In this document: piece after piece, positions 46,498 through 54,833 of the stretch
Layout of the letters: every line of letters begins with the position of its first letter
How positions within the stretch are numbered: the stretch's first letter is position 1
From: Verrucomicrobiota bacterium
Lineage (GTDB): Bacteria > Verrucomicrobiota > Verrucomicrobiia > Limisphaerales > UBA1319
DNA: 64,000 nt
Assembly (NCBI GenBank): GCA_022709905.1
Contig: JAKLHY010000029.1
Location: 25,302-89,301 of the forward strand
Reading direction: 5' to 3'
Position numbers and translations under genes: made by a program
The notes under the pieces: model-generated
What the model was told of the DNA's origin: nothing
What the model saw: the letters and a program-made list of their open reading frames with translations, nothing else
The model's database searches: none

Positions 46498-47175
46498 CTA
46501 AGGCTCGCGCTGGAAGGGAACGACCCATTTGTAGACGGTGTGGTTTCGGTCCATTTCGTAGTTCGAGCCGGCCTCTGTGTCATCGCCGATGGACATCGAG
46601 AGGACCTCGACGGGTTTGGCGCCGCGCATGCTGAAGTCGTGAGATACAATTCGCGAGCCGGGCTTAAGTTTTTCGAGTTGGGGAATCAGTTTAACGTTGA
46701 GGTCCGGCAGCAGGTAGAGCGTGACGACGGATGCCTCCCGCAAATCGAGCGTAAAAATATCCGCCTGTTTGATGGTCACCAGATGCTCGACCTTGTTCGT
46801 TCGCACGTTGGCGAGCGCTTCCTCGACCCGAGCGGGATCAATGTCGAATCCCACGGCCTTCACGCCGAACTTCTTGGCAGCCGTGACCACAATGCGACCG
46901 TCGCCACATCCCAGGTCGTATACAACATCCCCTGACTTGACCTCGGCCATCTCCAACATCTTGTCGACGACCTTCTGGGGAGTGGGAACGAAGACGACAT
47001 CCGGTTTTCGTGTCGGCGCAGCCGGACTTGTTTTCGCCGCCTCGGTCTTTGAGCCTTGAATCGCAATCCCCGCGGACGAATCCGCCGATCGAACGGCAGG
47101 GATCAAGACAAGGAAAGCGACGGCAAAAGTTAAGCCAGTGGAGATCATGCAAGGAAAAGTAATCTTGGGTCTCAT
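46498..47175 (-). CDS. Exported SAM-dependent methyltransferase-like protein
   Basis: A 225-residue protein with a signal peptide (STGLTFAVAFLVLIPAVRSA) and a Pro/Thr-rich linker, then VVFVPTPQKVVDKMLEMAEV and the SAM motif VVYDLGCGDGRIVVTAAKKFG. The acidic loop in VGFDIDPARVEEA and VTLYLLPDLNVKLIPQLEKL also fit class I methyltransferases. An exported methyltransferase is unusual because SAM is cytoplasmic. The start at 47175 gives the signal; a cytoplasmic form starting internally, or a membrane anchor facing inward, cannot be excluded. It is upstream of the sigma-fusion gene with a 168-base gap. Confidence 0.8.
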   Translation of the reverse strand: MRPKITFPCMISTGLTFAVAFLVLIPAVRSADSSAGIAIQGSKTEAAKTSPAAPTRKPDVVFVPTPQKVVDKMLEMAEVKSGDVVYDLGCGDGRIVVTAAKKFGVKAVGFDIDPARVEEALANVRTNKVEHLVTIKQADIFTLDLREASVVTLYLLPDLNVKLIPQLEKLKPGSRIVSHDFSMRGAKPVEVLSMSIGDDTEAGSNYEMDRNHTVYKWVVPFQREP

Positions 47176-47333
47176 GGGCAGTATCTTAGCGGAACGCCTC
47201 CCGAATTGCCATCTCATTGTTGCGCGACCAGTCTAAGAGCCTGTCTGAGAATTGCGTGGGGTCCTGCAGCGAGGGATTTTGGCTGGGGCGGGGCGGCCAA
47301 CGCATCTTCTTGACCCCGCAGCGCGCGCGGAAC

Positions 47334-47456
47334 TCATATGGGCACGATCAAACCCTCCGCCTCGGCCAATAGTCCTTGATTCGTGTCAAAGGTAAGAATC
47401 ACCCTCGCTCCCAAATGCAAGCTGGGATCTCTCGACCAAATCTGGATTTGACTGGG
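47334..47456 (-). pseudogene. Remnant of a PIN-domain (VapC-like) toxin gene
   Basis: A stop-bounded minus-strand frame of about 41 codons ends LGARVILTFDTNQGLLAEAE-GL. This matches the C terminus of PIN-domain ribonucleases, where a 'LHLaxAxxxGAxxxLTFD' block carries an acidic metal ligand. No start, N-terminal half or antitoxin is seen, so it is a decayed fragment if real. The surrounding 307-base spacer has no other gene. Confidence 0.4.
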
Positions 47457-47482
47457 ACATCATCGGGAGGATAATCATCGAC

Positions 47483-48367
47483 GTGAGATCCATCGGACAT
47501 GGGATCAGCAACAAAGGATGCTACAACTTTCCGGCGTGGGGATTGATCGTCTGCCTCTTCATTCAACTAACCTCGGGAACCGAGGCGGCCACCAACCAGA
47601 CCGCACACGCGGTTGCCGAGCTGCAACTGCGAAAACCGGCCATCGAACTCCCTCCGGGTTACGGATCCTTTCTTAAGGACGGCATGCTTTGGCAGGGCGA
47701 GGTCAAATTGCATGGACGGAAATGGTGGCTTGGGGCTGCCGAACAGCCACACGACCGACGATCGCTTCCGAGCCAGTGGCTTCTGTTCCTTCAGGCGACC
47801 GATAACGATGGATCTCCGGTAAAAGGTCTTCCCTGGTTCTTCTATGCTCTCGGAAACCTGTCGCTGAACGGTCATGCCTACCAGGTCGCCTGGAATCTCG
47901 ATGGCACAGGTTCCCAGGCGCGGCTGCGAGTGACTTTTGTCGAAGACCGGCCAGCCATGGGTGAACTGAAAGTCGAAGGAACGGACATCCGTCGACTGCA
48001 GTTACAGGGTGACCGTCAGGAACAGCTAGTGTGCGTGGAGGACCCCGGTCCAAAGATCATCCTGCCTGTCGATCGGTATCATTACGTCCAGGTGACGGTC
48101 GGCAAAACCAACAGCGCGGTTCGATTTGAAACCCGGTTGTTTCAACCGTTGGAGGTCACGACGACGAATGTCGCGATTTTGCGGTCGGGCGGGCCGTTGA
48201 CAAACTTCCTCAGCGTCAGTCGCCAAGGGCGTTCCTTCCGACTAAACTGCCAACTGCTCAATGGCGCCGGTCAGACCTTCCGGCCGCTTGACCAAAGCGA
48301 TCCCCCGACCTTCAACGTCGACCTCGATGGTCGCACCATTCACAGCGATAAGTTCGAGTTTGGCTGA
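47483..48367 (+). CDS. Exported domain, N-terminal part of a UGA-interrupted protein
   Basis: A 294-residue product starting at GTG (GGGAGG upstream) with a signal peptide (FPAWGLIVCLFIQLTSGTEA). It appears all-beta (PPGYGSFLKDGMLWQGEVKL, GNLSLNGHAYQVAWNLDGTG, HYVQVTVGKTNSAVRF). No known family was recognised; the overall look is of a periplasmic carbohydrate- or metal-binding sandwich. The frame ends at a single UGA (48365-48367), and the same frame continues with protein-like sequence into the next CDS. It may therefore be the first half of a ~570-residue protein. Confidence 0.55.
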   Translation: MRSIGHGISNKGCYNFPAWGLIVCLFIQLTSGTEAATNQTAHAVAELQLRKPAIELPPGYGSFLKDGMLWQGEVKLHGRKWWLGAAEQPHDRRSLPSQWLLFLQATDNDGSPVKGLPWFFYALGNLSLNGHAYQVAWNLDGTGSQARLRVTFVEDRPAMGELKVEGTDIRRLQLQGDRQEQLVCVEDPGPKIILPVDRYHYVQVTVGKTNSAVRFETRLFQPLEVTTTNVAILRSGGPLTNFLSVSRQGRSFRLNCQLLNGAGQTFRPLDQSDPPTFNVDLDGRTIHSDKFEFG

Positions 48368-48399
48368 GGCGGCACCTGCCAGCGCTCATGGCGGGCGCC
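48365..48399 (+). other. In-frame UGA followed by a hairpin
   Basis: The stop codon UGA separates two halves in the same frame (...DKFEFG, then GGTCQRSWRAPFYLSGELKI). Directly after it, GGCG (48368-48371) pairs with CGCC (48396-48399) and CTGCCA (48376-48381) with TGGCGG (48389-48394, one G-U pair) around a 7-base loop. It may be a nonsense mutation, sequencing error, or recoding site. The loop lacks the GU expected of bacterial SECIS elements. Confidence 0.6.
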
Positions 48400-48451
48400 A
48401 TTCTATCTATCAGGCGAACTCAAAATCGTTGCGCATCAAGACCTGGGCGGG

Positions 48452-49192
48452 ATGGGCGCAAACGAGTCGGAATCGGTCATAGAGCTGGTCCAGTGGGCAA
48501 TTCCTTTCTGGGGTTCTATTCCCTGGCTGCTGCTGGCTGGCGTTCTTTGGATAGACCGCCGTCGACACCTGGGAAACAGTTGGCTTCTTGCGGCGTTTGT
48601 CGTGGGTTGGGCTTTCCTGCGGGCATTGTATTTCGCCATGCCGTATCCGCTCTCGGGTTTGGTCGATGTCGTCCATCCCGTGCTTCAAGCCTTGCTCTTT
48701 GGGATGGTGATCATGTGGCTTATCGCTTCCAGACTGGCCACAAGCACGCGGGGTGCCACCTTCCTGGGAATGCTGGCAGCCACGGGAGTCTCGAGTGCCC
48801 TGATGCTCTGCGCATCGATCGACATGGATAATTCCCAAACCACTGTTCCGTCCTTCATAGGCCTGTTGGTCGTCTGGCCCACCACTGTGATTAGTTTAAT
48901 GATGGCATCGGCTTTGTGCCGTCATCGCGGGGGGGTGCTTCGGTTCAGTCTTTTTCTGGCGCTAAGTTGCTTCGGCCTCTTATGGACTGTTCTCTTTATC
49001 CTCCTGCTCCTCAGCAATAACCTCCGCGGATGGGCCATTTGCCTGGCTATGGCCGGGGGATTGGATGGAACCATTGTCCTCATGCTTCTTCCGATCCACG
49101 CGATGTTGTTTCTGCATCCCGGCCAGCAATCCCGATTGACCAGTCTGCTCCATCGGCCCGTGGCGCGCGACAACAGCCCAGCGGCCGCTTGA
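48452..49192 (+). CDS. Polytopic membrane protein, C-terminal part of a UGA-interrupted protein
   Basis: A 246-residue protein with about seven hydrophobic helices (AIPFWGSIPWLLLAGVLW, SWLLAAFVVGWAFLRAL, VLQALLFGMVIMWLIASR). No family was recognised. It lies in the same frame as the preceding CDS, with 28 sense codons between the UGA and this ATG, so it probably formed the membrane half of one exported-plus-membrane protein. GGGCGGG just before 48452 could allow independent translation. Confidence 0.55.
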   Translation: MGANESESVIELVQWAIPFWGSIPWLLLAGVLWIDRRRHLGNSWLLAAFVVGWAFLRALYFAMPYPLSGLVDVVHPVLQALLFGMVIMWLIASRLATSTRGATFLGMLAATGVSSALMLCASIDMDNSQTTVPSFIGLLVVWPTTVISLMMASALCRHRGGVLRFSLFLALSCFGLLWTVLFILLLLSNNLRGWAICLAMAGGLDGTIVLMLLPIHAMLFLHPGQQSRLTSLLHRPVARDNSPAAA

Positions 49193-49302
49193 TCTTCCCA
49201 GCGGGTAGAATCTGCGATCGGAGCGCTGAATTCATGCGGATCGGGACCGCTCGTGGGAAGTCTGATGGCTGACCGGCCACGCTGGAGGACCATGAACATC
49301 GG

Positions 49303-49325
49303 AGGGACGAGCTCTGCGAGTCCCT
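49303..49325. repeat. AGGGAC/GTCCCT hairpin
   Basis: AGGGAC (49303-49308) pairs with GTCCCT (49320-49325) around an 11-base loop that contains the palindrome GAGCTC. It lies just before the large palindrome and could be part of a terminator or REP-like repeat. Confidence 0.4.
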
Positions 49326-49383
49326 AAGTGGTCTATTCCATAAATGCACTGACGTTAGTGAATTTATGGATTAGACTACTAAG
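49324..49383. repeat. 60-base imperfect palindrome
   Basis: The left arm 49324-49345 and right arm 49362-49383 match as inverted repeats at about 19 of 22 positions. The 16-base centre itself holds a near-palindrome (CACTGACGTTAGTG). It sits between two convergent genes, without a T-tract. It could be a bidirectional terminator, a mobile-element end or a protein-binding site. Confidence 0.7.
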
Positions 49384-49477
49384 CTTCGACATCAGGGCCT
49401 CGTGGAAATCGGCGCTCCGAAATCGAGGGTTCATAGGGAGCGTCATGGTCATTGCGGACCTGTCCGCTCGCCTTTGG

Positions 49478-50662
49478 TTATGGGCTCACTATTCGGTAAT
49501 AACAACCTTGGGTTTGCGGGGAAATCGTCTCGCTCCAGTTGGTCGAGCTCACGCCCGAAAAGATGGCCAGATGGATCCAATTCCCCTCCCCGAGATCGGT
49601 GCTGCGTTGGAGCGCATACGCAAATCCTGCTGACATGCCTGATATCCTCAGGCTCACGTTTTCGGCTGTCACTTGGCAATGGTCGAATCGGGGCGGCGCC
49701 GGCGAACCTTGAAGACTGGCCTGCCAGGCCCGCACCGCCGCATTCAACAAGGGCACAAATTCAGCCGTCGCCTTCCGGCTGCCAACGGCGTTTGGATGAT
49801 CATCGCCCGATCGATAGGCAAGGACATTGCCGCCGCCGCCAACTTGATGCTGAACCGCGTCTGCCCACCACCGATGATGGTGGCCTGTCGCTTGCCCGAG
49901 ATCGCTGACTCCCGCCGACCCTCCGTTCGATGTCAGGACATTGTAAAAATCAAAAACGAACACATTCGCGTAGGGGTAATCCTTGAGCCATTCATGAACG
50001 AGCCATTGGTTGAACGCACGGGCGTTATCGGCCCACGTGGGATCGGACAGCGGCGGGGCGGTGATCACAACAAAAAGCTTGTTGGTATTCGCGGCAAAAC
50101 AATTGAGCAGATCCTGATATATGCCCTTTGCGTTGCCAACCGTGTGGTAAGGCGACCCCGAATCCTGGTTTCTGAGCCGGTTTTTGCCGATGTCCGGAAT
50201 CAGGTCGCCTGGAGCCCCCTGGAGCGCGGAATTGGGGAAACAGGACTTGAACAGGATGACCTGGTTGGGACCGGCCGGCACGGAGGTGGGCCGTGAATAT
50301 TCACAATTCCGATCGGAACTATCGAAGACCGCCGCCAGGTAGGTCGAGGCCCTGGCACTGCGAAACCACTGGTACCAGTGCCCAATGTCGGTCGTGTCTC
50401 CAATGCCATCCGGGCCCCAACCGTAGTTGCTGTCGCTCACGAAATAATTGTTGTCACGCAAGGCGATTCCCAGACGGCCGTAGTCGTCCCGCAACCAGTT
50501 CTCGCCGGTTGAGTGATGAATGAAAAAGAGGCGGACGACCTCGGCCGGCTTATTCGTGTCGCTGAGCTGCGGCGCCGCGAAACCGGACATTGCGCCGTGA
50601 ATCCAAGCGAAACCCAGGGCCATAATGCCCAAGAGCGTCCTGCGAAAAAGGGCTGTCTTCAT
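49478..50662 (-). CDS. Secreted SGNH-hydrolase-like protein
   Basis: A 394-residue protein with a signal peptide (TLLGIMALGFAWIHGAMSGF). The opening RLFFIHHSTGENWLRDDYGR, then LRDNNYFVSDSNYGWGP, and the late DDHPNAVGSRKATAEFVPLL suggest an SGNH/GDSL-like fold, with the DxxH near residue 310. The final ~70 residues (YALQRSTDLGEGNWIHL through CYYRIVSP) match the C-terminal beta module seen on many secreted Verrucomicrobiota proteins. The substrate is unknown. Start 50662 is chosen for the signal peptide. Confidence 0.75.
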   Translation of the reverse strand: MKTALFRRTLLGIMALGFAWIHGAMSGFAAPQLSDTNKPAEVVRLFFIHHSTGENWLRDDYGRLGIALRDNNYFVSDSNYGWGPDGIGDTTDIGHWYQWFRSARASTYLAAVFDSSDRNCEYSRPTSVPAGPNQVILFKSCFPNSALQGAPGDLIPDIGKNRLRNQDSGSPYHTVGNAKGIYQDLLNCFAANTNKLFVVITAPPLSDPTWADNARAFNQWLVHEWLKDYPYANVFVFDFYNVLTSNGGSAGVSDLGQATGHHHRWWADAVQHQVGGGGNVLAYRSGDDHPNAVGSRKATAEFVPLLNAAVRAWQASLQGSPAPPRFDHCQVTAENVSLRISGMSAGFAYALQRSTDLGEGNWIHLAIFSGVSSTNWSETISPQTQGCYYRIVSP

Positions 50663-50721
50663 ATGCCTGATGATTGAGTCAGGATCACACAATCGGAGGT
50701 AAAAGACAACCTCCCTTCTTG

Positions 50722-51051
50722 TCAGCCTTTGGGGCGATAGTGGAGGGGCGCGAGGCGGGCATCAAGTTCAATCACCGAATAGCCCCAAGGCACGTAGCGC
50801 TGCGATCCTTGGCGGTCCGGATGCTCGACTCGCCAGGCCACGACTTCCCATCCCGTCCTCGTCTTCTTGACTTCCCATTCGGCCCGGTCCGCCCATTGTT
50901 CTTTTTGTTCCAACACCTGTCGGGCAACAGCAATCTGCTCTCGATAACGCCCTTGTGGGTCCTCGGGCTTCGCCATGCGGGAGATCCTCCCGCCGCATCC
51001 GGAAATCAGCAGGACTGTCAAAGATAAAGAAATGAACCAGGTTTTCGCCAC
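50722..51051 (-). CDS. Small lipoprotein of unknown function
   Basis: A 109-residue protein with a lipoprotein signal (WFISLSLTVLLISGC, lipobox LISGC). The remaining ~85 residues are charged (YREQIAVARQVLEQKEQWAD, WEVVAWRVEHPDRQG) with no recognised family. It is upstream of the SGNH-like gene, but a 59-base gap separates them and no functional link is evident. Confidence 0.6.
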   Translation of the reverse strand: MAKTWFISLSLTVLLISGCGGRISRMAKPEDPQGRYREQIAVARQVLEQKEQWADRAEWEVKKTRTGWEVVAWRVEHPDRQGSQRYVPWGYSVIELDARLAPLHYRPKG

Positions 51052-51189
51052 ACGCCCTATATCGGCAGGACCCAGCCCGGGTTGAGCGGCAAATCCGCCA
51101 GAAACATTCCGGGGCGTTACGGCTTGGGCCGTGAGGCAGGTAACGCTCCGGCTTTCCTTTTGGCCGGCTGCGCTGTATCTTCTGCGCTT

Positions 51190-51609
<420 letters not shown>

Positions 51610-51611
51610 CC

Positions 51612-52643
51612 ATGAAGGCCTTGATCCTGACGGAATACAAGCATCTCGAAATGACCGAAATGCCCCTGCCGGAATGCGGCCCCGAAGAACTCCGAGTGAG
51701 AGTTCAGTCGTGCGGGATTTGCGGCAGCGACGTGCATGGCTATGATGGCAGCACGGGACGCCGCATCCCACCGATTGTCATGGGACACGAAGCCGCCGGC
51801 ATTGTCGAGGCCATCGGGCAAAAGGTCACGCGGTTCCGTCCCGGCGACCGCATTACCTTTGACTCGACGATTTATTGTGGTCGCTGTGAATATTGCCGGC
51901 TCGGGCAGGTGAACCTCTGCGATCACCGCCGTGTCCTGGGGGTTTCCTGCGGCGATTATCGGCAACATGGGGCTTTCGCGGAATACGTGGTCGTTCCGGA
52001 ACTGACCTCCTATCGACTTCCTGACGAACTCAGTTTCGAGCATGCGGCCATGGTCGAGGCGGTGTCGATTGCCTTCCACGCGGTGAATCGGGCCCGGCCG
52101 CGGCTCGGAGAAATCGCCCTCGTGGTCGGAACGGGCATGATCGGATTGCTGGTCATTCAGGCCCTCCGGCTGAGCGGATGCAAACGGATTATCGCCGTCG
52201 ATCTGTCTGACCATCGTCTGAAACTGGCCATCCACGGCGGAGCTACGCATGCCTTTCGCGCCGATTCCCCCGGCCTGACGGCCGAAATCCAGGCCCTCAC
52301 AGAAAAACGCGGCGCTGATCTCGCCTTCGAAGTCGTCGGCGCGCCTGTTCCCTTTCAGACTTCCGTGCTGAACCTGCGCAAGGGCGGCCGTGTGGTTCTA
52401 GTGGGCAACCTGGCGGCGCAAGTCACTTTTCCACTCCAGGCCGCGGTCACCCGTGAACTCGCCCTGCTCGGCTCGTGCGCTTCTACCACCGAATACCCGG
52501 CCTGCATCGACGCACTGGCATCCGGGCGAATCACGGTCGCCTCCCTGATCAGCGCATCCGCGCCGCTCGAGGAAGGCCCCATCTGGTTCGATCGCCTCTA
52601 CCGCCAGGAAGGCGATCTGATGAAAGTGCTGCTGAAGCCGTGA
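51612..52643 (+). CDS. Zinc-dependent medium-chain alcohol/polyol dehydrogenase
   Basis: A 343-residue MDR-family enzyme. The catalytic zinc site is CGICGSDVHGY, GHEAAG; the structural zinc site is CGRCEYCRLGQVNLC. NAD(P) binding is by VVGTGMIGLLVIQAL. Length and motifs fit sorbitol, threonine or galactitol-phosphate dehydrogenases; the substrate cannot be specified. GGAG at 51600 favours ATG 51612 over 51606, which overlaps the yjbQ stop. Coupled translation with yjbQ is likely. Confidence 0.9.
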   Translation: MKALILTEYKHLEMTEMPLPECGPEELRVRVQSCGICGSDVHGYDGSTGRRIPPIVMGHEAAGIVEAIGQKVTRFRPGDRITFDSTIYCGRCEYCRLGQVNLCDHRRVLGVSCGDYRQHGAFAEYVVVPELTSYRLPDELSFEHAAMVEAVSIAFHAVNRARPRLGEIALVVGTGMIGLLVIQALRLSGCKRIIAVDLSDHRLKLAIHGGATHAFRADSPGLTAEIQALTEKRGADLAFEVVGAPVPFQTSVLNLRKGGRVVLVGNLAAQVTFPLQAAVTRELALLGSCASTTEYPACIDALASGRITVASLISASAPLEEGPIWFDRLYRQEGDLMKVLLKP

Positions 52644-53022
52644 TGCGTTGCCCGGGGGGGGAATTGACGATTCGGCGACGCACGGGCGGGCTCGGATCTG
52701 GGTCCGCCATGGGGGCTTTCACCCAAAAATCAAGCCGATCACCGCTCGGTCACCGGAATCCATTCGAATTCATTGGATCGAAATCGGATTAGTATCAAAC
52801 TTAACATGAATAAGATATATAAAAAAACCTCCATACTCTACCGCCGTCTTCCCCAGGCTGTGGAACGGCATGTGTCTTGCTGATATAACCTTGAGCCGCG
52901 TAATAAAGACGGTGGAGGATAAGGATGGTCAGCCTTGCCTCCCCGTCTATATCGATCCAAAGCAAGTCTTGGCTTGTGCATGGCAATGATCCTGCTAATA
53001 AGCTAGCCGACATCACGGCGAT
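52644..53022. other. 379-base spacer with AT-rich patch, likely promoter region
   Basis: No gene is supported here. An AT-rich stretch (about 52793-52830, with TATATAAAAAAA) lies upstream of the glycosyltransferase/haem operon and may contain its promoter, though no clean -35/-10 pair was identified. Confidence 0.35.
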
Positions 53023-53796
53023 ATGAAGCGGGAGACATTGATAATCGTGCCGACCTACAACGAGCGGGAGAATCTGCCGCCGTTGGTGGATCGCATTACG
53101 GGGCTCCCCGTGGCGGTGGATCTGCTGGTTGTCGATGACAACTCTCCCGATGGCACCGGAAAGGTGGCCGATGATCTGGCGGCCCAGAATCCGGCGGTGC
53201 ACGCCCTGCATCGCGGGCAAAAAAACGGCTTGGGCCGGGCTTATTGCGATGGTTTTCTTTGGGCATTGGATCGGGATTATGAATATGTGTTTGAGATGGA
53301 TGGAGATTTCTCCCATAACCCCGACGATGTTCCGACCTTTCTAAAAGCGGCTGGGGAAGCGGACCTGGTCCTGGGATCACGATACTGCAATGGGATCCGG
53401 GTCATTAATTGGCCGCTGACTCGTCTGGCCTTGAGTCTTACGGCGGCGAAGTATGTCCAGATCATCACCGGCATGCCCTTCAGCGATCCGACGGGCGGCT
53501 TCAAGTGTTTCCGTCGGCGCACGCTGCAATCGGTGGACTGGCGCGAAATCAGCTCGAACGGCTATAGTTTTCAAATCGAGGTCACGCACAAAATCTGGCG
53601 GATGGGTGGCAGGATCAAGGAAGTGCCCATTATTTTCACCGACCGCTTTCAGGGCAGTTCAAAAATGTCGGGCCGAATCATGCGCGAGGCCTTGTGGATG
53701 ACCTGGAAATTGCTCCTTCAAAACCGCATGCGCCGCCGGCCGATCGGGAAACCCACCTTGACGCCCGTGGTCCAATCCGAACATGTCGTCAAATGA
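53023..53796 (+). CDS. Polyprenol-phosphate mannose synthase-like glycosyltransferase (Dpm1/Ppm1)
   Basis: A 257-residue GT2 enzyme: TLIIVPTYNERENLPPLV, VVDDNSPDGTG, EMDGDFSHNPDD and the product-site TGGFKCFRR, IFTDRFQGSSKM. It lacks a C-terminal multi-helix domain, so it is the soluble, membrane-associated type that makes polyprenyl-P-mannose or a similar donor. It would supply donors for GT-C enzymes such as those at 24.0-30.4 kb. Its stop overlaps the hemE start (ATGA). Confidence 0.93.
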   Translation: MKRETLIIVPTYNERENLPPLVDRITGLPVAVDLLVVDDNSPDGTGKVADDLAAQNPAVHALHRGQKNGLGRAYCDGFLWALDRDYEYVFEMDGDFSHNPDDVPTFLKAAGEADLVLGSRYCNGIRVINWPLTRLALSLTAAKYVQIITGMPFSDPTGGFKCFRRRTLQSVDWREISSNGYSFQIEVTHKIWRMGGRIKEVPIIFTDRFQGSSKMSGRIMREALWMTWKLLLQNRMRRRPIGKPTLTPVVQSEHVVK

Positions 53797-54833
53797 ACAG
53801 TCGCGCCCGATTCATGGCTGCCTGCCGGTGCGAACCGATGGATCGGCCTCCGGTCTGGCTGATGCGCCAGGCGGGCCGGGCCCTGCCTGAATACCGCGCC
53901 CTCAAAGAAAGTCATTCTTTTCTGGAGTTGGTGCGGACACCGGAGTTAGCCGCCGAGGTAACGTTGCAGCCGGTTCGCCGTTTTGGTTTTGATGCGGCTA
54001 TTCTATTCAGCGATATCCTGGTCGTCCCGGAAGCGCTGGGACAACCTTACCGTTTCCGGGAAGGCGGCGGGATCGAGATGGCCTATCCCATCCGCAACGC
54101 GGCGGACTTGGCAAGATTGAACTGGACGGCTGGACTGGACCCATTGGACTATGTCAGCGCCGCGCTCACCCGGATCCGGCGGATCCTGGGCGATCAGACC
54201 GCGCTGCTCGGTTTTGCGGGGTCCCCTTGGACCCTCGCCAATTTCATGGTTGAAGGCGGCAGCGCACCGGAATACCGCCGTGCCGCACTCTGGCTGGGCG
54301 AGGATGAGTCGTCATTCGCCGGTTTCCTGGAACAATTGAGCGCCTACGTCGCCGCTTTTCTTAAGGAACAAATTGCCAGCGGCGCGGATGCCGTTCAGAT
54401 CTTCGACAGCCTCGCCTCCTTGCTGGATCCGGCCGATTACGAACGGGCCTCAGGACGATGGATTCGTCAAATCGTGGAAACGTTGCCCCCGCAAGTTCCC
54501 GTCATTGTCTTCGCGCGCGGGCCGCATTGGCGGCATTGGATCCATTCCGGCGCGCGCGTTCTCGGCCTGGATTGGACAGTTTCCATGGACGAGGCGCGAA
54601 ACATGATTCCGGCCGATCAAGCCATGCAGGGCAACCTGGATCCGCAACTATTAACTGCCACACCGGACGAAGTCGAACAGGCAACCCTTCGGCTTCTCTC
54701 GAGTATGAACGGCCGAGAGGGCTATATCTTCAACCTGGGACACGGCGTTCCGCCGGATGCCACGGTTGAAAACATTTCTGAATTGGTGGACACTATCCGA
54801 CAGTTCACATGGCAAAACTCGAAGTCAATCTAG
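53793..54833 (+). CDS. hemE: Uroporphyrinogen decarboxylase
   Basis: A 346-residue enzyme converting uroporphyrinogen III to coproporphyrinogen III by four decarboxylations. The signatures are PVWLMRQAGRALPEYR, AILFSDILVVPEALG, GFAGSPWTLANFMVEG and NLGHGVPPDATVENI. The start at 53793 gives the family N terminus, removing a 33-residue upstream extension in another gene. It overlaps hemN by 25 bases. Confidence 0.97.
   Translation: MNSRARFMAACRCEPMDRPPVWLMRQAGRALPEYRALKESHSFLELVRTPELAAEVTLQPVRRFGFDAAILFSDILVVPEALGQPYRFREGGGIEMAYPIRNAADLARLNWTAGLDPLDYVSAALTRIRRILGDQTALLGFAGSPWTLANFMVEGGSAPEYRRAALWLGEDESSFAGFLEQLSAYVAAFLKEQIASGADAVQIFDSLASLLDPADYERASGRWIRQIVETLPPQVPVIVFARGPHWRHWIHSGARVLGLDWTVSMDEARNMIPADQAMQGNLDPQLLTATPDEVEQATLRLLSSMNGREGYIFNLGHGVPPDATVENISELVDTIRQFTWQNSKSI

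Noticed and set aside
48365..48399. Bacterial SECIS element
   Set aside because: The hairpin lacks the expected GU loop and bulged U, and no selenocysteine genes are in the window, so it is kept only as one explanation to test.
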